From Lytechinus pictus (Eukaryota > Echinodermata > Echinoidea > Temnopleuroida > Toxopneustidae): a stretch of DNA of 64,000 nt. Position 1 is the stretch's first letter. Each line of letters starts with the position of its first letter. Of this stretch, positions 50,701-62,000 are shown piece by piece. The notes beneath the pieces were generated by a model. That model was given only the letters and a program-made list of their open reading frames with translations. It was not told the DNA's origin and ran no database searches. The position numbers were made by a program, and so were the translations under genes. The stretch lies in contig NC_087257.1 in assembly GCF_037042905.1 (NCBI RefSeq), forward strand, positions 12,622,001-12,686,000. Direction: 5' to 3'.

Positions 50701-51249
50701 AACGATTCCTATTCAATTTTTTCTACAGAGGCTGCAGTAAATCTCTAAGAGAAAACCAACAACTGTTTGGAATTTCGGAGTTATATTCGCTTAAATTTCA
50801 TTTTATCCTATAATATGAATATATTTTAGAAATTGAGGCACAGGAAATACTATTTTTTTGCATGATAAATCTAGTGCGTAGCTTTAGGACCCCCCTTCTA
50901 CATCGGGTGGCGAAATCAAAAGGTGTTCGGAAAACACGGCGGGATTTTCGTATTAGTGAGTTTTGCGATATTTTCTTCTTGGTTAATGATCTTTAGAATG
51001 TTTGCCACAAATTAGTGAAATATATTTGTTGAAATATTAAAATTGGGATAGTTTTTATTGTTTGAAAACAAAGTGCGTAGCTTTAGGTCCCCCCATCATA
51101 CCTCAGCTCACAGTCACACCACCATAACTAATATACATCTACTGATCTAGGCCTAACACCAAATTCAACGAATGGGACACACCCAGACATTTCTCACGCC
51201 CTCTTCCTAATCTTACCTTTAGTAAATCTACTGATGCTTTGTCACCCAT
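38784..51249 (-). CDS. OVCA2: OVCA2-like esterase (FSH-family serine hydrolase), complete
   Basis: This is an alpha/beta-hydrolase of the FSH1/OVCA2 family; human OVCA2 is an esterase acting on long alkyl chains. Exons, read on the minus strand: 51249-51217, 47058-47036, 46655-46585, 42368-42177, 40835-40770, 40161-40021, 39364-39305, 38884-38784. All have AG/GT borders and join in frame to 228 aa plus TGA, close to the vertebrate length of about 227. Start MGDKASVDLLK. Motifs: LCIHGYRQ (13-20, oxyanion strand), FREKTGS, YIDAPN, nucleophile elbow AFSQGA (Ser112), FGDTDQVIP (Asp170) and GGHYVPA (His197). The triad is complete. Intron 3 (about 4.2 kb) carries the 52-bp minisatellite and intron 1 (about 4.2 kb) a large palindrome. 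It is divergent from NIT2, with start codons 1.84 kb apart. Confidence 0.96.
39424..39445. repeat. Poly-G run of 22
   Basis: Longest of several G or C homopolymers in the window, in OVCA2 intron 6. Confidence 0.9.
39555..39834. mobile_element. Inverted-repeat MITE
   Basis: TAAGGCCCGGTCCCACTG and the inverted CAGTGGGACCAGGCCTTTA bound 280 bp of non-coding sequence in OVCA2 intron 6. Confidence 0.75.
40965..41463. mobile_element. Palindrome and adjoining inverted-repeat element
   Basis: 40,965-41,130 is a palindrome: ACAAATAGCGAATA, GATGGTGCGAGATTT and GAAAGAAAGA pair with their inverses. It abuts 41,131-41,463, whose ends TTGTACAACGCC and GGCGTTGTACAA are inverted. Both sit in OVCA2 intron 4; they may be one composite element. 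Confidence 0.7.
42517..42634. mobile_element. Short inverted-repeat MITE
   Basis: CTTAAGCCCCTTTCACAAT pairs with ATTGTGAAAGCCCCTTAAG across 118 bp; the interior pairs TGCGACCG-like with GATCGCA motifs. It starts about 150 bp upstream of OVCA2 exon 4. Confidence 0.75.
43040..46373. repeat. 52-bp minisatellite with higher-order repeat
   Basis: About 64 tandem copies of a 52-bp unit: TTGGAATATCAACTAGAAAG, CAGAGACAGCGATGTTCACT, TTGCTTTGTCTC. Most copies differ at a few positions; some are 50 bp. A marked variant (CACATTGCTTTGTGTC) recurs at about 43,383, 44,525 and 45,719, giving higher-order periods of 1,142 and 1,194 bp (22 and 23 units). As 52 is not a multiple of 3, ORFs through it repeat every three units; they are artefacts. 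It lies wholly in OVCA2 intron 3. Confidence 0.95.
47890..48115. repeat. Diverged half-copy of the large palindrome
   Basis: GGTTCTAAATCACAAATTTT, AGACTGATCAGAAG, AGTGAAAT, TTTGTCACTCGGA and TTCGGGTAGGTGAAGCG match, in order, the right arm at about 49,975-50,178. Confidence 0.7.
48535..48735 (-). mobile_element. Probable LINE/SINE 3' end
   Basis: On the minus strand, TTCAGCCTTTTGGCTGCAAA is followed by TTTCAATAAAACC and a terminal (AATTTC)n repeat. This is typical of CR1/L2-type retroelement tails. It is only a fragment. Confidence 0.5.
48821..49211. mobile_element. Inverted-repeat element
   Basis: The ends CAGGAGGGTGTCTGGGGACG/AGCGAGCAGTCA and the inverse of TGAGTGATCGCTCGTCCC/AAGAATCCGTCCTG match imperfectly. 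About 390 bp, non-coding, OVCA2 intron 1. Confidence 0.55.
49570..50231. repeat. 660-bp near-perfect palindrome
   Basis: Arms of about 320 bp run from TACCTCGAGCGAAGTTC inward through TCCACTCCACTT, AACTCGATCGGATATTCCGA, TGGGATTTTATGGGGAGAAA, CACTTCTTTTCCATGCTT and CATGAAGTTCCTCACACGTA. They meet at the small palindrome GGTCCGAGCTCGGACC near 49,900. The arms are almost identical. It lies in OVCA2 intron 1. Confidence 0.93.
50589..51102. mobile_element. Inverted-repeat element with GCGTAGCTTTAGG motif
   Basis: The ends GGTAGGGGGTCCTAAAGCTG and GCGTAGCTTTAGGTCC are inverted. A further internal copy (GTGCGTAGCTTTAGGACC, 50,875) gives a compound structure. It ends about 115 bp from the OVCA2 exon 1 donor. 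Confidence 0.7.
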
Positions 51250-51372
51250 TTTTCCTCGATGGAATGCTTCAAAGCATTAAAATCGAAGAAAAAAGGTTGA
51301 AAGCAAATGAATTGGAATTTCTCAAGAGTGAATACCCGTCGGTCGTCAAAAGTTCCCGAGCTGTGATTGAAG

Positions 51373-52818
51373 TAGACCAAAAGCTTCGGTCTCTGTTATG
51401 TTGGTTGTTCAGCTGAACTCCGTTGGCTTCACTGACCAAAAGCTTCGGTCTCTGTTATGTTGGTTGTTCAGCTGAACTCCGTTGGCTTCACTCACCAAAT
51501 ACAGAGACCGAAGTTCTAGCGCGATCTGTACAGGGGACTCAATGGCCATATGTTTATGTACTTAAGGACGTTCCACAGTTATGTTTGTGCGCATTATGAT
51601 CTGCGCATAGTTTACACTCTGCGCGCTGACGTCACAATGGATGAACAGGTGATTAATAAAATAGCTGCGGGTATGTGCTGATTTTTCTCATCTTCTGCAC
51701 TTTAACTGCAGATCCGATGCGTTATTTCATGAAGCTAAAAAATGGAATTATTCCATGGACCATTCAAAAAAAGATTCTCTACAATTTCAAAATACTTTAC
51801 TCTGCAGTGCTGCCAAGAATCACGAATATTACCCCGAGTTAGAATAAATGGTAGAGTGGTTTTGATTTTTTCTTCACATAGATACAAAGCATTCGGCGCA
51901 TTTTTGGTGTTTTAAAAAGCACATTTGCTCTAATAAAAATACTGATAGTTTAAAAACAAGCACATGAACCCCTATATTTTAATGTTTGTTCCTCTTAGGT
52001 ATACCTTCCTCTACAACTCTACAAATTTTGGTGAAAATGACATGGATTTTGAATAAAGTGCAGCATTTATTGTACTTTTGTAGTTTGTTACTGAAATTTC
52101 ACATTTTTTAGATTGGGGTTTTGTTATCTTTTACGCCATTTTTAAGAACTGACAGTGCTGTTAAACTTAAAATTGCAAACAAATAGCACTATAAATATAT
52201 TCTCCATTCTAACGATACAATAATTAACTCTCTTGCGAAATTTGAAGACCTTTTCATGTATTTTGACTGAGTAATAGAGGTTTAAACTCATTGTAGTAAT
52301 CTTGGGCGGTCTAAAAATGCCAAATTCTTTTGAATGCGCAATTCTTAAGAACATCAATTTGGGTGAACTTTGAAGTTCTATAGCAAAAAATCAAGCACAT
52401 GGACCTATGTTAATTTTTGCATATTTCGAATATTAAGGTTCTAAAGTATCTATGTGCAAAGTTTGGTGAAAATGACATGGATTTCACTTTAACTGTGGAA
52501 CGTCCTTAAGATCGGATAAAACGGGGAAGTGAATTTGCGCGACAGCCGAGGTAAGTCACTGTTTTTGTTCCTTTTAACTCGATTTTTCGCCGTTTCTTGG
52601 CAATTAATGCCAAGAGGGAATATCAATTTGCATTTTGGTCGCATTAATTTTCAAAATGTTTATTGATTAAAGACAAAAATTGAAGAGCCCCGACGGGGGG
52701 ATTTTGCATTGCAAGTCCCCTAATGGTGGCTGCACGCTAGCGAGCCGTCTGTGTATGAGGAGAACTTTAAAAAAAAATGTTAAAAAACTCCTCAAAACAG
52801 ACGGCTGCCAGCTGTCTA
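51373..52818. mobile_element. Nonautonomous transposon, copy 1 (with nested insert)
   Basis: Ends TAGAC and GTCTA are inverted, and a perfect 9-bp direct repeat TGATTGAAG flanks it (51,364-51,372 and 52,819-52,827). Each end carries a hairpin: CTTCGGTCTCTGT/ACAGAGACCGAAG at the left, AGCCGTCTGT/ACAGACGGCT at the right. Relative to copy 2 at 53,426 it has a 59-bp tandem duplication of the left end and a 940-bp TTAA-flanked insertion. Net length without these is about 440 bp. No coding capacity. The 9-bp duplication suggests a Mutator-type transposase, by inference. Confidence 0.9.
51566..52505. mobile_element. TTAA-flanked inverted-repeat element (piggyBac-like MITE)
   Basis: The ends GGACGTTCCACAGTTA and TAACTGTGGAACGTCC are exact 16-bp inverted repeats next to TTAA on both sides (51,562-51,565 and 52,506-52,509). 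Counted from the TTAA, the first G (51,566) is element. Copy 2 of the host transposon has a single TTAA at the same place, an in-window empty site. TTAA duplication is the signature of piggyBac transposition. The interior is non-coding and AT-rich. Confidence 0.92.
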
Positions 52819-53090
52819 TGATTGAAGCTGACATCGACACTGCCTGAGAAGCACACACGCGCGCCGACGGCCGCGTCGGCCGGGTCGGACGCGACGGTAC
52901 ACGTACACTGGGCCTGGGACGGCGCGGCCGGAGGACAGTCGCGGATGATACTACGCGGAATTTTGAGTCAACATTTAATAACAACAACGTCGTGGGACTT
53001 TTTACCTTTGCCCTGATTTTAGCTAAGCCTGATCGACAAGATTTATAATTGACAAAGTTCATCTGGCTCCAACTTTGATCAGCAACCAAC

Positions 53091-56000
53091 ATGTCTTCAA
53101 AATCAGGTGCGGTAAATTATCTTTCTCATTTCTGACACTGACAGTGAATATTTATTTCTCTTGTCTTGTCTTGGGAGTCTTGATTCATTGTCTTTGAATG
53201 GGAGCTGAGTTCTATGGTTGTCTGTCACTTATACCCTTTTTACACACGCTAAAATTCCCTTAACCCCGTACTATAGGTGGGGCTAAATTGCCATTTAGCC
53301 CCACCTATGCTATAGTACGGGGTTAAGCTTAGCCCACTTTCTTTTTACACAGCATTTTTGCAAAGTGGGCTAACCCCACCTTTAGTACGGGATTATTTGG
53401 CCCTGCAAAAAAGCAGGGTTATCCCTAGACCAAAAGCTTCGGTCTCTGTTATGTTGGTTGTTCAGCTGAACTCCGTTGGCTTCACTCACCAAATACAGAG
53501 ACCGAAGTTCTAGCGCGATCTGTACAGGGGACTCAATGGCCATATGTTTATGTACTTAAGATCTGATAAAACGGGGAAGTGAATTTGCGCGACAGCCGAG
53601 GTAAGTCACTGTTTTTGTTCCTTTTAACTTGATTTTTCTCCGTTTTTTGGCAATTAATGCCAAGAGGGAATATTAATTTGCATTTTGGTCGCGTTAATTT
53701 TCAAAATTTTTATTCATTAAAGACAAAAATTGAAGAGCCCCGACGGGGGGATTTTGCATTGCAAGTCCCCTAATGGTGGCTGCACGCTAGCGAGCCGTCT
53801 GTGTACGAGGAGGAAAAAAAAAAAAGTTAAAAAACTCCTCGAAACAGACGGCTGCCAGCTGTCTAGGTTATCCCAGCAATTGCGGTGCTAAGAGCGATAG
53901 TACGGGGTTAAGATCGCTAGTGTAAAACGAAAGTGGGCTAAGCTTAACCCCGTACTATAGGTGGGGCTAAATGGCAATTTGGCCCCACCTATAGTACGGG
54001 GTTAAGGAAATTGTAGCGTGTGTAAAAAGGTACGAGTGAAGTACTTGTAGGATGGGGGGTCGGGTGTCCGGACACTTTATCTGTTTGAAATTGAACTTGA
54101 AGCCTTCTTTTTTGTCTTTGGATTACACTAAAAATATGAATTCAATACTTGTAATCACCTTCTGATTTGTTCTTTATAATATTTCCTAACGTTTTGTACT
54201 AAAAATTGATGAAACTTCGCTTGTAATTTTTTCCAAATGACTTTCTAAAATTGATCGTCCGGACACACAACCTGTCCGGACACACAACAACTGGGTATAC
54301 TACGAATGATCGACAAAAACCACTAGTCCGGGGTTAGCGAGTTTCGTGTGTGAAAAGCAAGCATTCCTTATCCGGGGTTAGCAATAACAATTTGGCATGT
54401 GTAAAAAGGAAAAAAAATAGTACGGGGTTAAGGATAGTACGGGGTTAGCGATAGTCCGGGGCTAAGAAAATCCTGTGTAAAAAGGGTATCAGTCTCAGTG
54501 TGATACAGTATGATAATAATGCTGATGCATGGATTGCCAGCCCATGTCTGTTTGGTGCATGCCCGCTTTGCTGGATGTGTTAAATATGATTTAGATCTAG
54601 GCCTACATCAGTATGGTAGTGGATTGTATTACCGAACACTTTTCATGAATTCAATCATATCAAACATCATTCTCATAAAATTCACCAAACTTTCACCATA
54701 AATACACAATTAAATACCTACAAAATATATTATAAATATGTTAAAAATTTGCCAAAATTGTTTTTCTTTTTTACGATGTTACTATACTATAGCTTCCAAT
54801 CGGACCCCTCTTCGCATGTGAAATATTTGGTCACTTGAAAAAGGTATCGTATTAATACCGAACGTGTGTTTTCTATGGGAAAATTTGAGAAAACAAAATC
54901 ACTGATGAGCTATTTTGACAATTTTTTTATTATTTCTAGAATATTAAGACTAATAAAATGTGTTTTTGACCATTTTTCATCATCTTTTTTTTCAAGTACC
55001 CTTTGGAGAATGTTGCAAAGTTTTGAGCTTATGAAATTATTTTCTGACGCGTACGATGCGCCCGTTCAGTAATACATACAAGGTCGGTCGGTAATATAAT
55101 CACTCACTATACATGTCTTACCTTAGATCTACCACACAGAACATTTTGCTCCAGTTAACATGCCTTTTTCTGTTGTCCCTCAATTTATCAATCTAGTTTT
55201 AGACTTTTACTTTGACCTTCAAAACACCAAACTAAATCTAACATCTAGATCTAAGTTATATCTTGTGACTAACTCACAATCAGATGGTATTTTCATATTT
55301 TTGCACACAGTTTCTTCAGAAAAAGTGCCCCCCCCCCCGCTCCACTGCCATGTCTTTATTTAGTTATGTTGATGTTACTATTTTGAAAGTCTCTGTTTAT
55401 TTTATTTCTATAAAGAGTTCATAATTGTCAAACCTTATCAGACATTTTGTTAACCAACTTTGACATTACAAAGAGCACTTTAAATCTGTGTTGAATTATT
55501 ACCGTTCACATTTATGATATAAGTAAAAAAAAATTGTATGATTTGATGATAGTAGATGGAGAAATATGATTTTACAGTATAATCAACAGTAACTAGATTA
55601 TTTGGATTATGCTGTAATTAAATCATACATTTGTTGTCATTATTATTTATGTTGGGTGTAGAAATATAGTATTTTCTGTTTTGTTCTGTTTTTCTATATG
55701 GGTTGAAAATAAATTGAAATGAATATGATTTTGATAAAGAAAATACAAAGAAATTCATCTTAGAAGAGGTATATTCCACATTTTGCAAAATCTGTGACTT
55801 GCGGGAATAGGGAAGGCTGACTTGGCAAGTTAACAAATTTTTCATTTACTTATTTCTTCTATTGTTCATTCTCATATTTGGAACTGAATTTTTCTTTGAG
55901 ATATATCTTTGACTTGTTTGACATTTTTTTTTTACATCTTTTCAATGAACAGTATTAAAGTTGGCCCTGGTGCAGATGGCTGTATCTGCAAACAAGAGTG

Positions 56001-59000
56001 AGAATCTCAGTCGAGCTGTAAAGATGATTGGTGAGGCTGCCAAGGCTGGGGCTAAGATTGTTACACTCCCTGTAAGTATATATGTAGCTCCAGTATTAAG
56101 TGACATTACATTTGCTCCTTTGACAATTGCTTCAAGGGTTTTATTTTAGTCATTTTGTTGGTGTGCAGAACTTATGCGGAGCAATCTTCACCTGAACAAA
56201 TTCATTAAATCCTGGTAGATATAGTCAATTTAATCATACAGCAAGTTGATTTGAATTGACTTTAATTTAAAAAAAATGACAAGCATGCATAACAATGAAA
56301 AGTTAAACAAATCAGGATATAACTGACATTTATAAATTTGGATTAGTTTATAGTTTTGTCACAACAAGGATAATATACAAATGAGAAGATATTCAGACAT
56401 TCAAAAATGAACATATTTAGAAAGCCAGTGATGTTTCACACACACACTCACTATTTTTTGTGTAGTTTACATAGTTACATAATCCATGCCTAGAACTTTT
56501 CCATACCAGTATTTACAGAAAATCAATCGTATTTATACAAATTATGAGGACTTATTAAAAAGTTTGGTTAGTAAAAAAAGTAGGCCTATTTTTTTATATG
56601 ATTTATACTATGTAGTTTTACAATCTTTGTTTTGTAATCAATCCACATAGTACCAATGATACAGAGAAAATGTGCTCTGACCATTTTCCTTGATTTAAAT
56701 CTTCTATAACAGGAATGTTTCAATTGTCCATATGGCACCCAGTTCTTCGCGGACTATGCAGAGAAAATCCCAGGCAACTCAACCCAAACACTCGCTGAAG
56801 CTGCCAAAGAAAATAAAATATTTGTGGTAGGAGGTATGTATCTGTTCAACATAATTACAGGGTGTATATACAGGGGCAGTGCCATGGTATTTTGATGGTG
56901 GGGGGAACAAAATCTTCTTTTTCTCCCTTTTTTTGCACTACTTGAAAAGATCTTGAATAGTTCTAGGGCTTGTCACCCCACCCGGGCCTTGTGAATGATT
57001 TTATTACTGGGGATGCTGATGTGTATTCGAAAAGCAAAAAAAGGGTTTTTACAACAAAACTGAGATCAAATTGGTCCCCAGCACCCCCGCCAGTTGTGCT
57101 TGGTCACCATCTCAAATTGAGTTCAAGCAGAATCCAATAAAATATAAATAAAATGTATTTGCCAAATGATTCTGGTAGAAAAAAAAAAGATTATTTGAGC
57201 AAAGTATTTATTAAGCATAGCATTCGAACCAGGTGTTGGGTCTTTTTCCAAGCAATAATAATAATAATACACTATCCCACACGTACTTATCTGTCTTGAC
57301 TAGCTTCGGTGTGATTATTTTCAGCTTGATACAATTTCATAAATAACTTTTCTGTTGTAACTTTTGGATTTAGATCTGTGATGATATGGTGACAATTATT
57401 GATTTTCAATGACTTTCAAATTATTTTTTTGCTGCAACTATACAGGGTTCCCAGCCTATCAGGGAAATCAGGGAAAATTATTTTACTTTTTTCCTGTCAG
57501 GGAAAAATCAGGGAATTTGATGAAAATAAATCAGGGAAAAATACCTCAAAATTATGGAAAAGTCAGGGAATTTTGATCAGCCCAAAAATCAAAGGCACAG
57601 TAGTCAGTCAGACTGTTATATTTTGTTGCATATCATAACAACATCCATTGAATGACTGGTTATGGTGGTACTAATTATTTTTACATTATTATTTTTATCC
57701 TGAAAATAAATGTAATTCATTGCAACAACTTAGAAAACATACAAAACTGGGAATGGGTTTAAATAATTATCAGGGAGTTTTTAAACTTCATCAGGGAAAA
57801 ATCAGGGAATTTTGTTTTCTTCAAAAGCTGGGAGCCCTGACTATAGGATACTTGGCTTTGAGTCTTTATTTAGTTTACGTTTAATCTTTGAATTGATATT
57901 TTTGCTCCCGTCCAGGTTCCATCCCTGAGGAAAGTGAGGATGGTAAAGTCTATAACACATGCACCGTCTATGACCCATCAGGAACCTGCATAGCTAAACA
58001 TAGAAAAGTAAGACCTGGGCTCCGTAACACAAAAGATTAGTGATCAATCGCTAAATGAACTGACCAATCAGTATCAATGTTACATGCCTATTAGGTTTGA
58101 AATACTGACCAGGGACCAATCAGTGCGGTTCTTTCATATTTGCAATTCATCACAAATCTTTGTGTTACAGAGCCCTGGTACCCGTTTCATCAATGAATCA
58201 TGTTATAATAACAAATGTGCAATAACTGTTTAAAGCTACTGAAATCAGTCAATTTGATTGGCTGATAGTAAACTTGTTATGGAAATTGTTCCTAGTGGGA
58301 GTTACATTAACCAAACTAGAAGTCATGCTTAAATACATACATGTACCAAGGTGGACATGATATTTGATGTGTAATCCCGTCAATTCCAATAACGTTAAAA
58401 CCAATATTTCAAATGAATTGGAATTCATGTCAGACAATATAGGTGCTGTTTAATGCATAACTTTTCAGAAATCCCCGTCTGAGCAGTGGATGATGTTAAT
58501 CTGCTTAAATGTAGATGTCCTGGATTTTGAAGAGTTGTTGTGTGGTGGCTCTGACTGACTCTTGCCTTGTAATCAGAGGGTTGTGTGTATATATATCCCA
58601 CCACGACCTCACATCATTTGACTTAGCGATAATTCACCGTTTGCCACTCTCCACCCAGGTGCTAAATGGGTACCCGGGGGCCATTTCATAAAGCTGTTCG
58701 TAAGTTAAGAACGACTGGTGAACCTTTCCTACGAGTTGAACCATCGCCAATGAACATTTTGGTGTATACCATTCACCACAAGAAAGGATCACCAGTCGTT
58801 CTTAAAGTTGCTCTGGAACAGCTTTATGAAACACCCACCCGGAAGGGGTGTGAAAGTCATTATGACTTGACCAGTATTGTGTGCACCTCAATGGCGAGTG
58901 GCTGGAATATTCCCCTGGGAGTGGATGATGTGCATACATTGTGTGCTGGAGTGACTGGATAGTAATCAATCTGCAAGCACTTATGTACAATGAATGTCTT

Positions 59001-62000
59001 AAGTGATTATTAGTTAATTATTATTATATTGGACCTCCTAACCTACAGTTATGTCTCTCATTATCATTACTTTTACATTTTATTCTTAATTTCTCCTTTT
59101 GACTAGATCCATCTGTTTGACATTGATGTACCTGGGGGTATTACTTTCAAAGAATCAGATGTGCTTAGCCCAGGGTCGGACCTGACTACATTCACTGCAG
59201 GTATAGCAAAGTTTCAAGTTCCATACATACAGGCAGAAAAAAAATGAAAATTTGAGGGGCTACTTTTCCCAAACTTCTGGCTGAATCTGTAACATTGGAT
59301 AAGCTTTAACATAGCAGTGAGAAAGGGAATTTTCCAGGGCTCTCTTGGGCATTTTGGTGGCATAATTTTGGCAAGCTGCCGTATAATTTTTACCTGCAGA
59401 CTTATCTTTATACTTTAAATAAATGGTTGTAGAAGTAAATCTAAAGATTTAAAGGCAAATATTTGTCCTGTATTGAAAATAAAAATCAAGATTAATTCAG
59501 TCATAATTGCTATCCTTTAGTGCAAACAGAAATAGCAAGAGCTTTGTAAGCCATGTGGGTGAGTGTTCTTTTAGATGATTTCGCAAAAACGGTCCATTAA
59601 ATTTTCTCTTGGTGTTGTATTTTGCTGCACATGGCCACCTACACTCAATGCTTGCTGGGTACATGCAGGCACGATGAAGGGCGAACCTTGATTATTTGTC
59701 ACTAAGTCCAGCTTCGTCCCCATCAACAAGGGTTAATCTGTGGATCAATTAACTTACACTCGTAGCAATCGCTCATTACCCTACCACTTTGCCCAATATG
59801 TAGCATTACATCAAACCCTCGTGGCAGAATTCGCCGCACCAGCTAATGGTTTTGCTACGGTCCTATACCCCGATATCATAATCCTTGTTGGAGGAACCAA
59901 GATATTTCATTCCCAAGCGCTATCAACCCTGAATCGCCCGATAATCCCTCTTATGTACAACGTTTCTCTGCTGCAGGCGCAATTAAGCCCGAGGTTAAAC
60001 CACAACAGCTGTGATATTACGTAAGAGCAGCTCTGCCTGTAGTAGGCCTTTTGGAATTGAATTATTGTATTTGATATTTAATCAAATTTTCAAAGGCGTA
60101 TTGTATTTTGAAATTCAATGTTAATATGTTTTCAATTTCGAATGAAGGAAATCGGCCCGTTAAAAAGAAACTGTTAAAGAGAATAAAAATGACTGCATGC
60201 GATGGCGAGCGAGTTTGCTTGAATCGGCGCGCTGCGTATGTAATTGCAGTTTAGTTTATTTGGACCCATCAAGGTCAAGAAACACATGTTTAGATACTTA
60301 AATAATTGGCCTGGGGTGATTGAGGTTTTGCATGGTTCGTAATCGGGGTTTGTCTTCTCCAATGACAGTTCTGGGTCATGGCATTCAGTTTTCTTCTTCC
60401 ATGTCTTCTTTGATATGAAATAATGTATTGATATTTTTTGTGATAACGGGTTTCCAGCCTATCATGAATTAAAAAAATATGGAACTTAATGAAATGCAAT
60501 TAAAAAGCTTTTAAATTGAAAAGTTAAAAAATGTAATATGATTGAAATTCATTCAACATATGTTTTTATCATTCAAGGAACGTAATCTGATAAAATATGT
60601 ATGGCTACTTTTTTGTACATTAATTTCTTTTCTTGCTATGATATTGTGCTTTCATGAGAATATTTCTTTTGATTAGATCTTGATTTCTTAAATTTTCAGA
60701 AAATGTAAAAGTTGGTGTTGGGATCTGTTATGATATGAGATTTGCAGAGTTGGCTCAACTGTACTGCAAAAGAGGTAAAGTAGAATAGGACAGAAACTTT
60801 AATAGAATTCATGATAAACATACGTAGTTTGTGTCTTGAGACTTAATTGTGCAAGAAATATCTAGTGATTGATGATGTTGAATATGATTAAAGTGTATAT
60901 TGTGAGATTTTGGAAGCACTTGACTTTGGTGATAGAAATAAACTCTATGTTGCTTTGAGTCACAATTCACATGCATCCACATAGGAATGATTTGCCCAAA
61001 CATATCAGCTGTTTTTAGTCACATTTTGAATTGTAGAGCATTTGTGACACATGGCAGATAGATGAACACTGGTAGGAATTATGCAACGTTAATAATAACT
61101 GCTCTGCTATGGAAGCCAGGCTAATGATATTGTATTATTGTACATCACTTTAGACATTTGATGGAGTAAGTGATTAAGTGCTATAATGTTACAGTGTGGT
61201 AAATTTTACTTTTATATTTAACCTTTGACCCCAATAGGCTGCCACCTATTGCTGTATCCTGGAGCATTCAATATGACGACAGGCCCCGCCCACTGGGAGC
61301 TCCTCCAACGAGCAAGGTTAGATCGTGTTTATGTCTTTCCACAGTATTCACAAGTCAGTAATATACAGGGGCCTGGGAATAATTTTTGAAGACGGGGTGC
61401 TGGTTTTGAAAAAAAATGACAAGCAAAAAAAAAAAAAGATTTTCACCCCACAATGAAGGTGATTTTGGTGCTGCCTATGATGTATAACATATGCAGCACC
61501 CTTAGCACTCCCGCTTCCCAGGACCATGGTAAAATCAACCTTTAGCAAGATAAATTCATATTCTACATCCTCTAAGGTGTTGGCTTAGTTGGTATAAAGC
61601 ACCAGCCTGTTGAAAAAATGTTCTTTACTGGCAGGCAACTCATCAAGCTTGCGTTGTGTATTAATGTGCATCAAATATTGTTTTTCTGTGAAGTGTACAA
61701 AACATGTAATAGTGCAGTTGTCTGTTGTGAATTTTAAAAATTAAAAAAAATCCCATAAATTTCCATAGTATTACACGCACTGCCGTGTGCAAATAAATTT
61801 GGCAAACACATACGAAACAGTGCAAACAGGTTTGATTGGCAAATTTTCCACTGATGCATGTTTTTTTTTCGTATTGGATTTTGCTTTGATTTCTGTGATA
61901 TCTATATTTCTCATATTTCATTTTTGGGGCCTGTAAGATTATGGAGTCCATGAAATCTGTGTTCTTCCTGTTGTCAATTTTTTTGAAATGTTGTTATTGT

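Larger units (their letters stand above)
51250..53090. promoter_or_regulatory. Divergent OVCA2/NIT2 upstream region, split by a transposon
   Basis: Removing the 51,373-52,818 insertion and one 9-bp duplication leaves about 390 bp between the OVCA2 and NIT2 start codons. The NIT2-proximal part (52,850-52,935) is strikingly rich in CpG (ACGCGCGCCGACGGCCGCG), against an AT-rich background. That is what a CpG-type bidirectional promoter would look like. No TATA box is obvious. Confidence 0.55.

Noticed and set aside
51234-51416. 60-codon plus-strand ORF (KIEEKRLKANELEFLKSEY)
   Set aside because: It looks protein-like, but it runs antisense over OVCA2 exon 1 and straight into the transposon. I found no splice donor or continuing exon; a weak possibility at best.
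52667-53092. 141-codon minus-strand ORF beside NIT2
   Set aside because: Its Arg/Pro/Ser-rich middle comes from the CpG-rich NIT2 leader and the rest from the 440-bp transposon. It shows no family resemblance.
59740-60024. 94-codon ORF in NIT2 intron 5
   Set aside because: No recognisable domain, no splice context and ordinary length for chance; left as unassigned.
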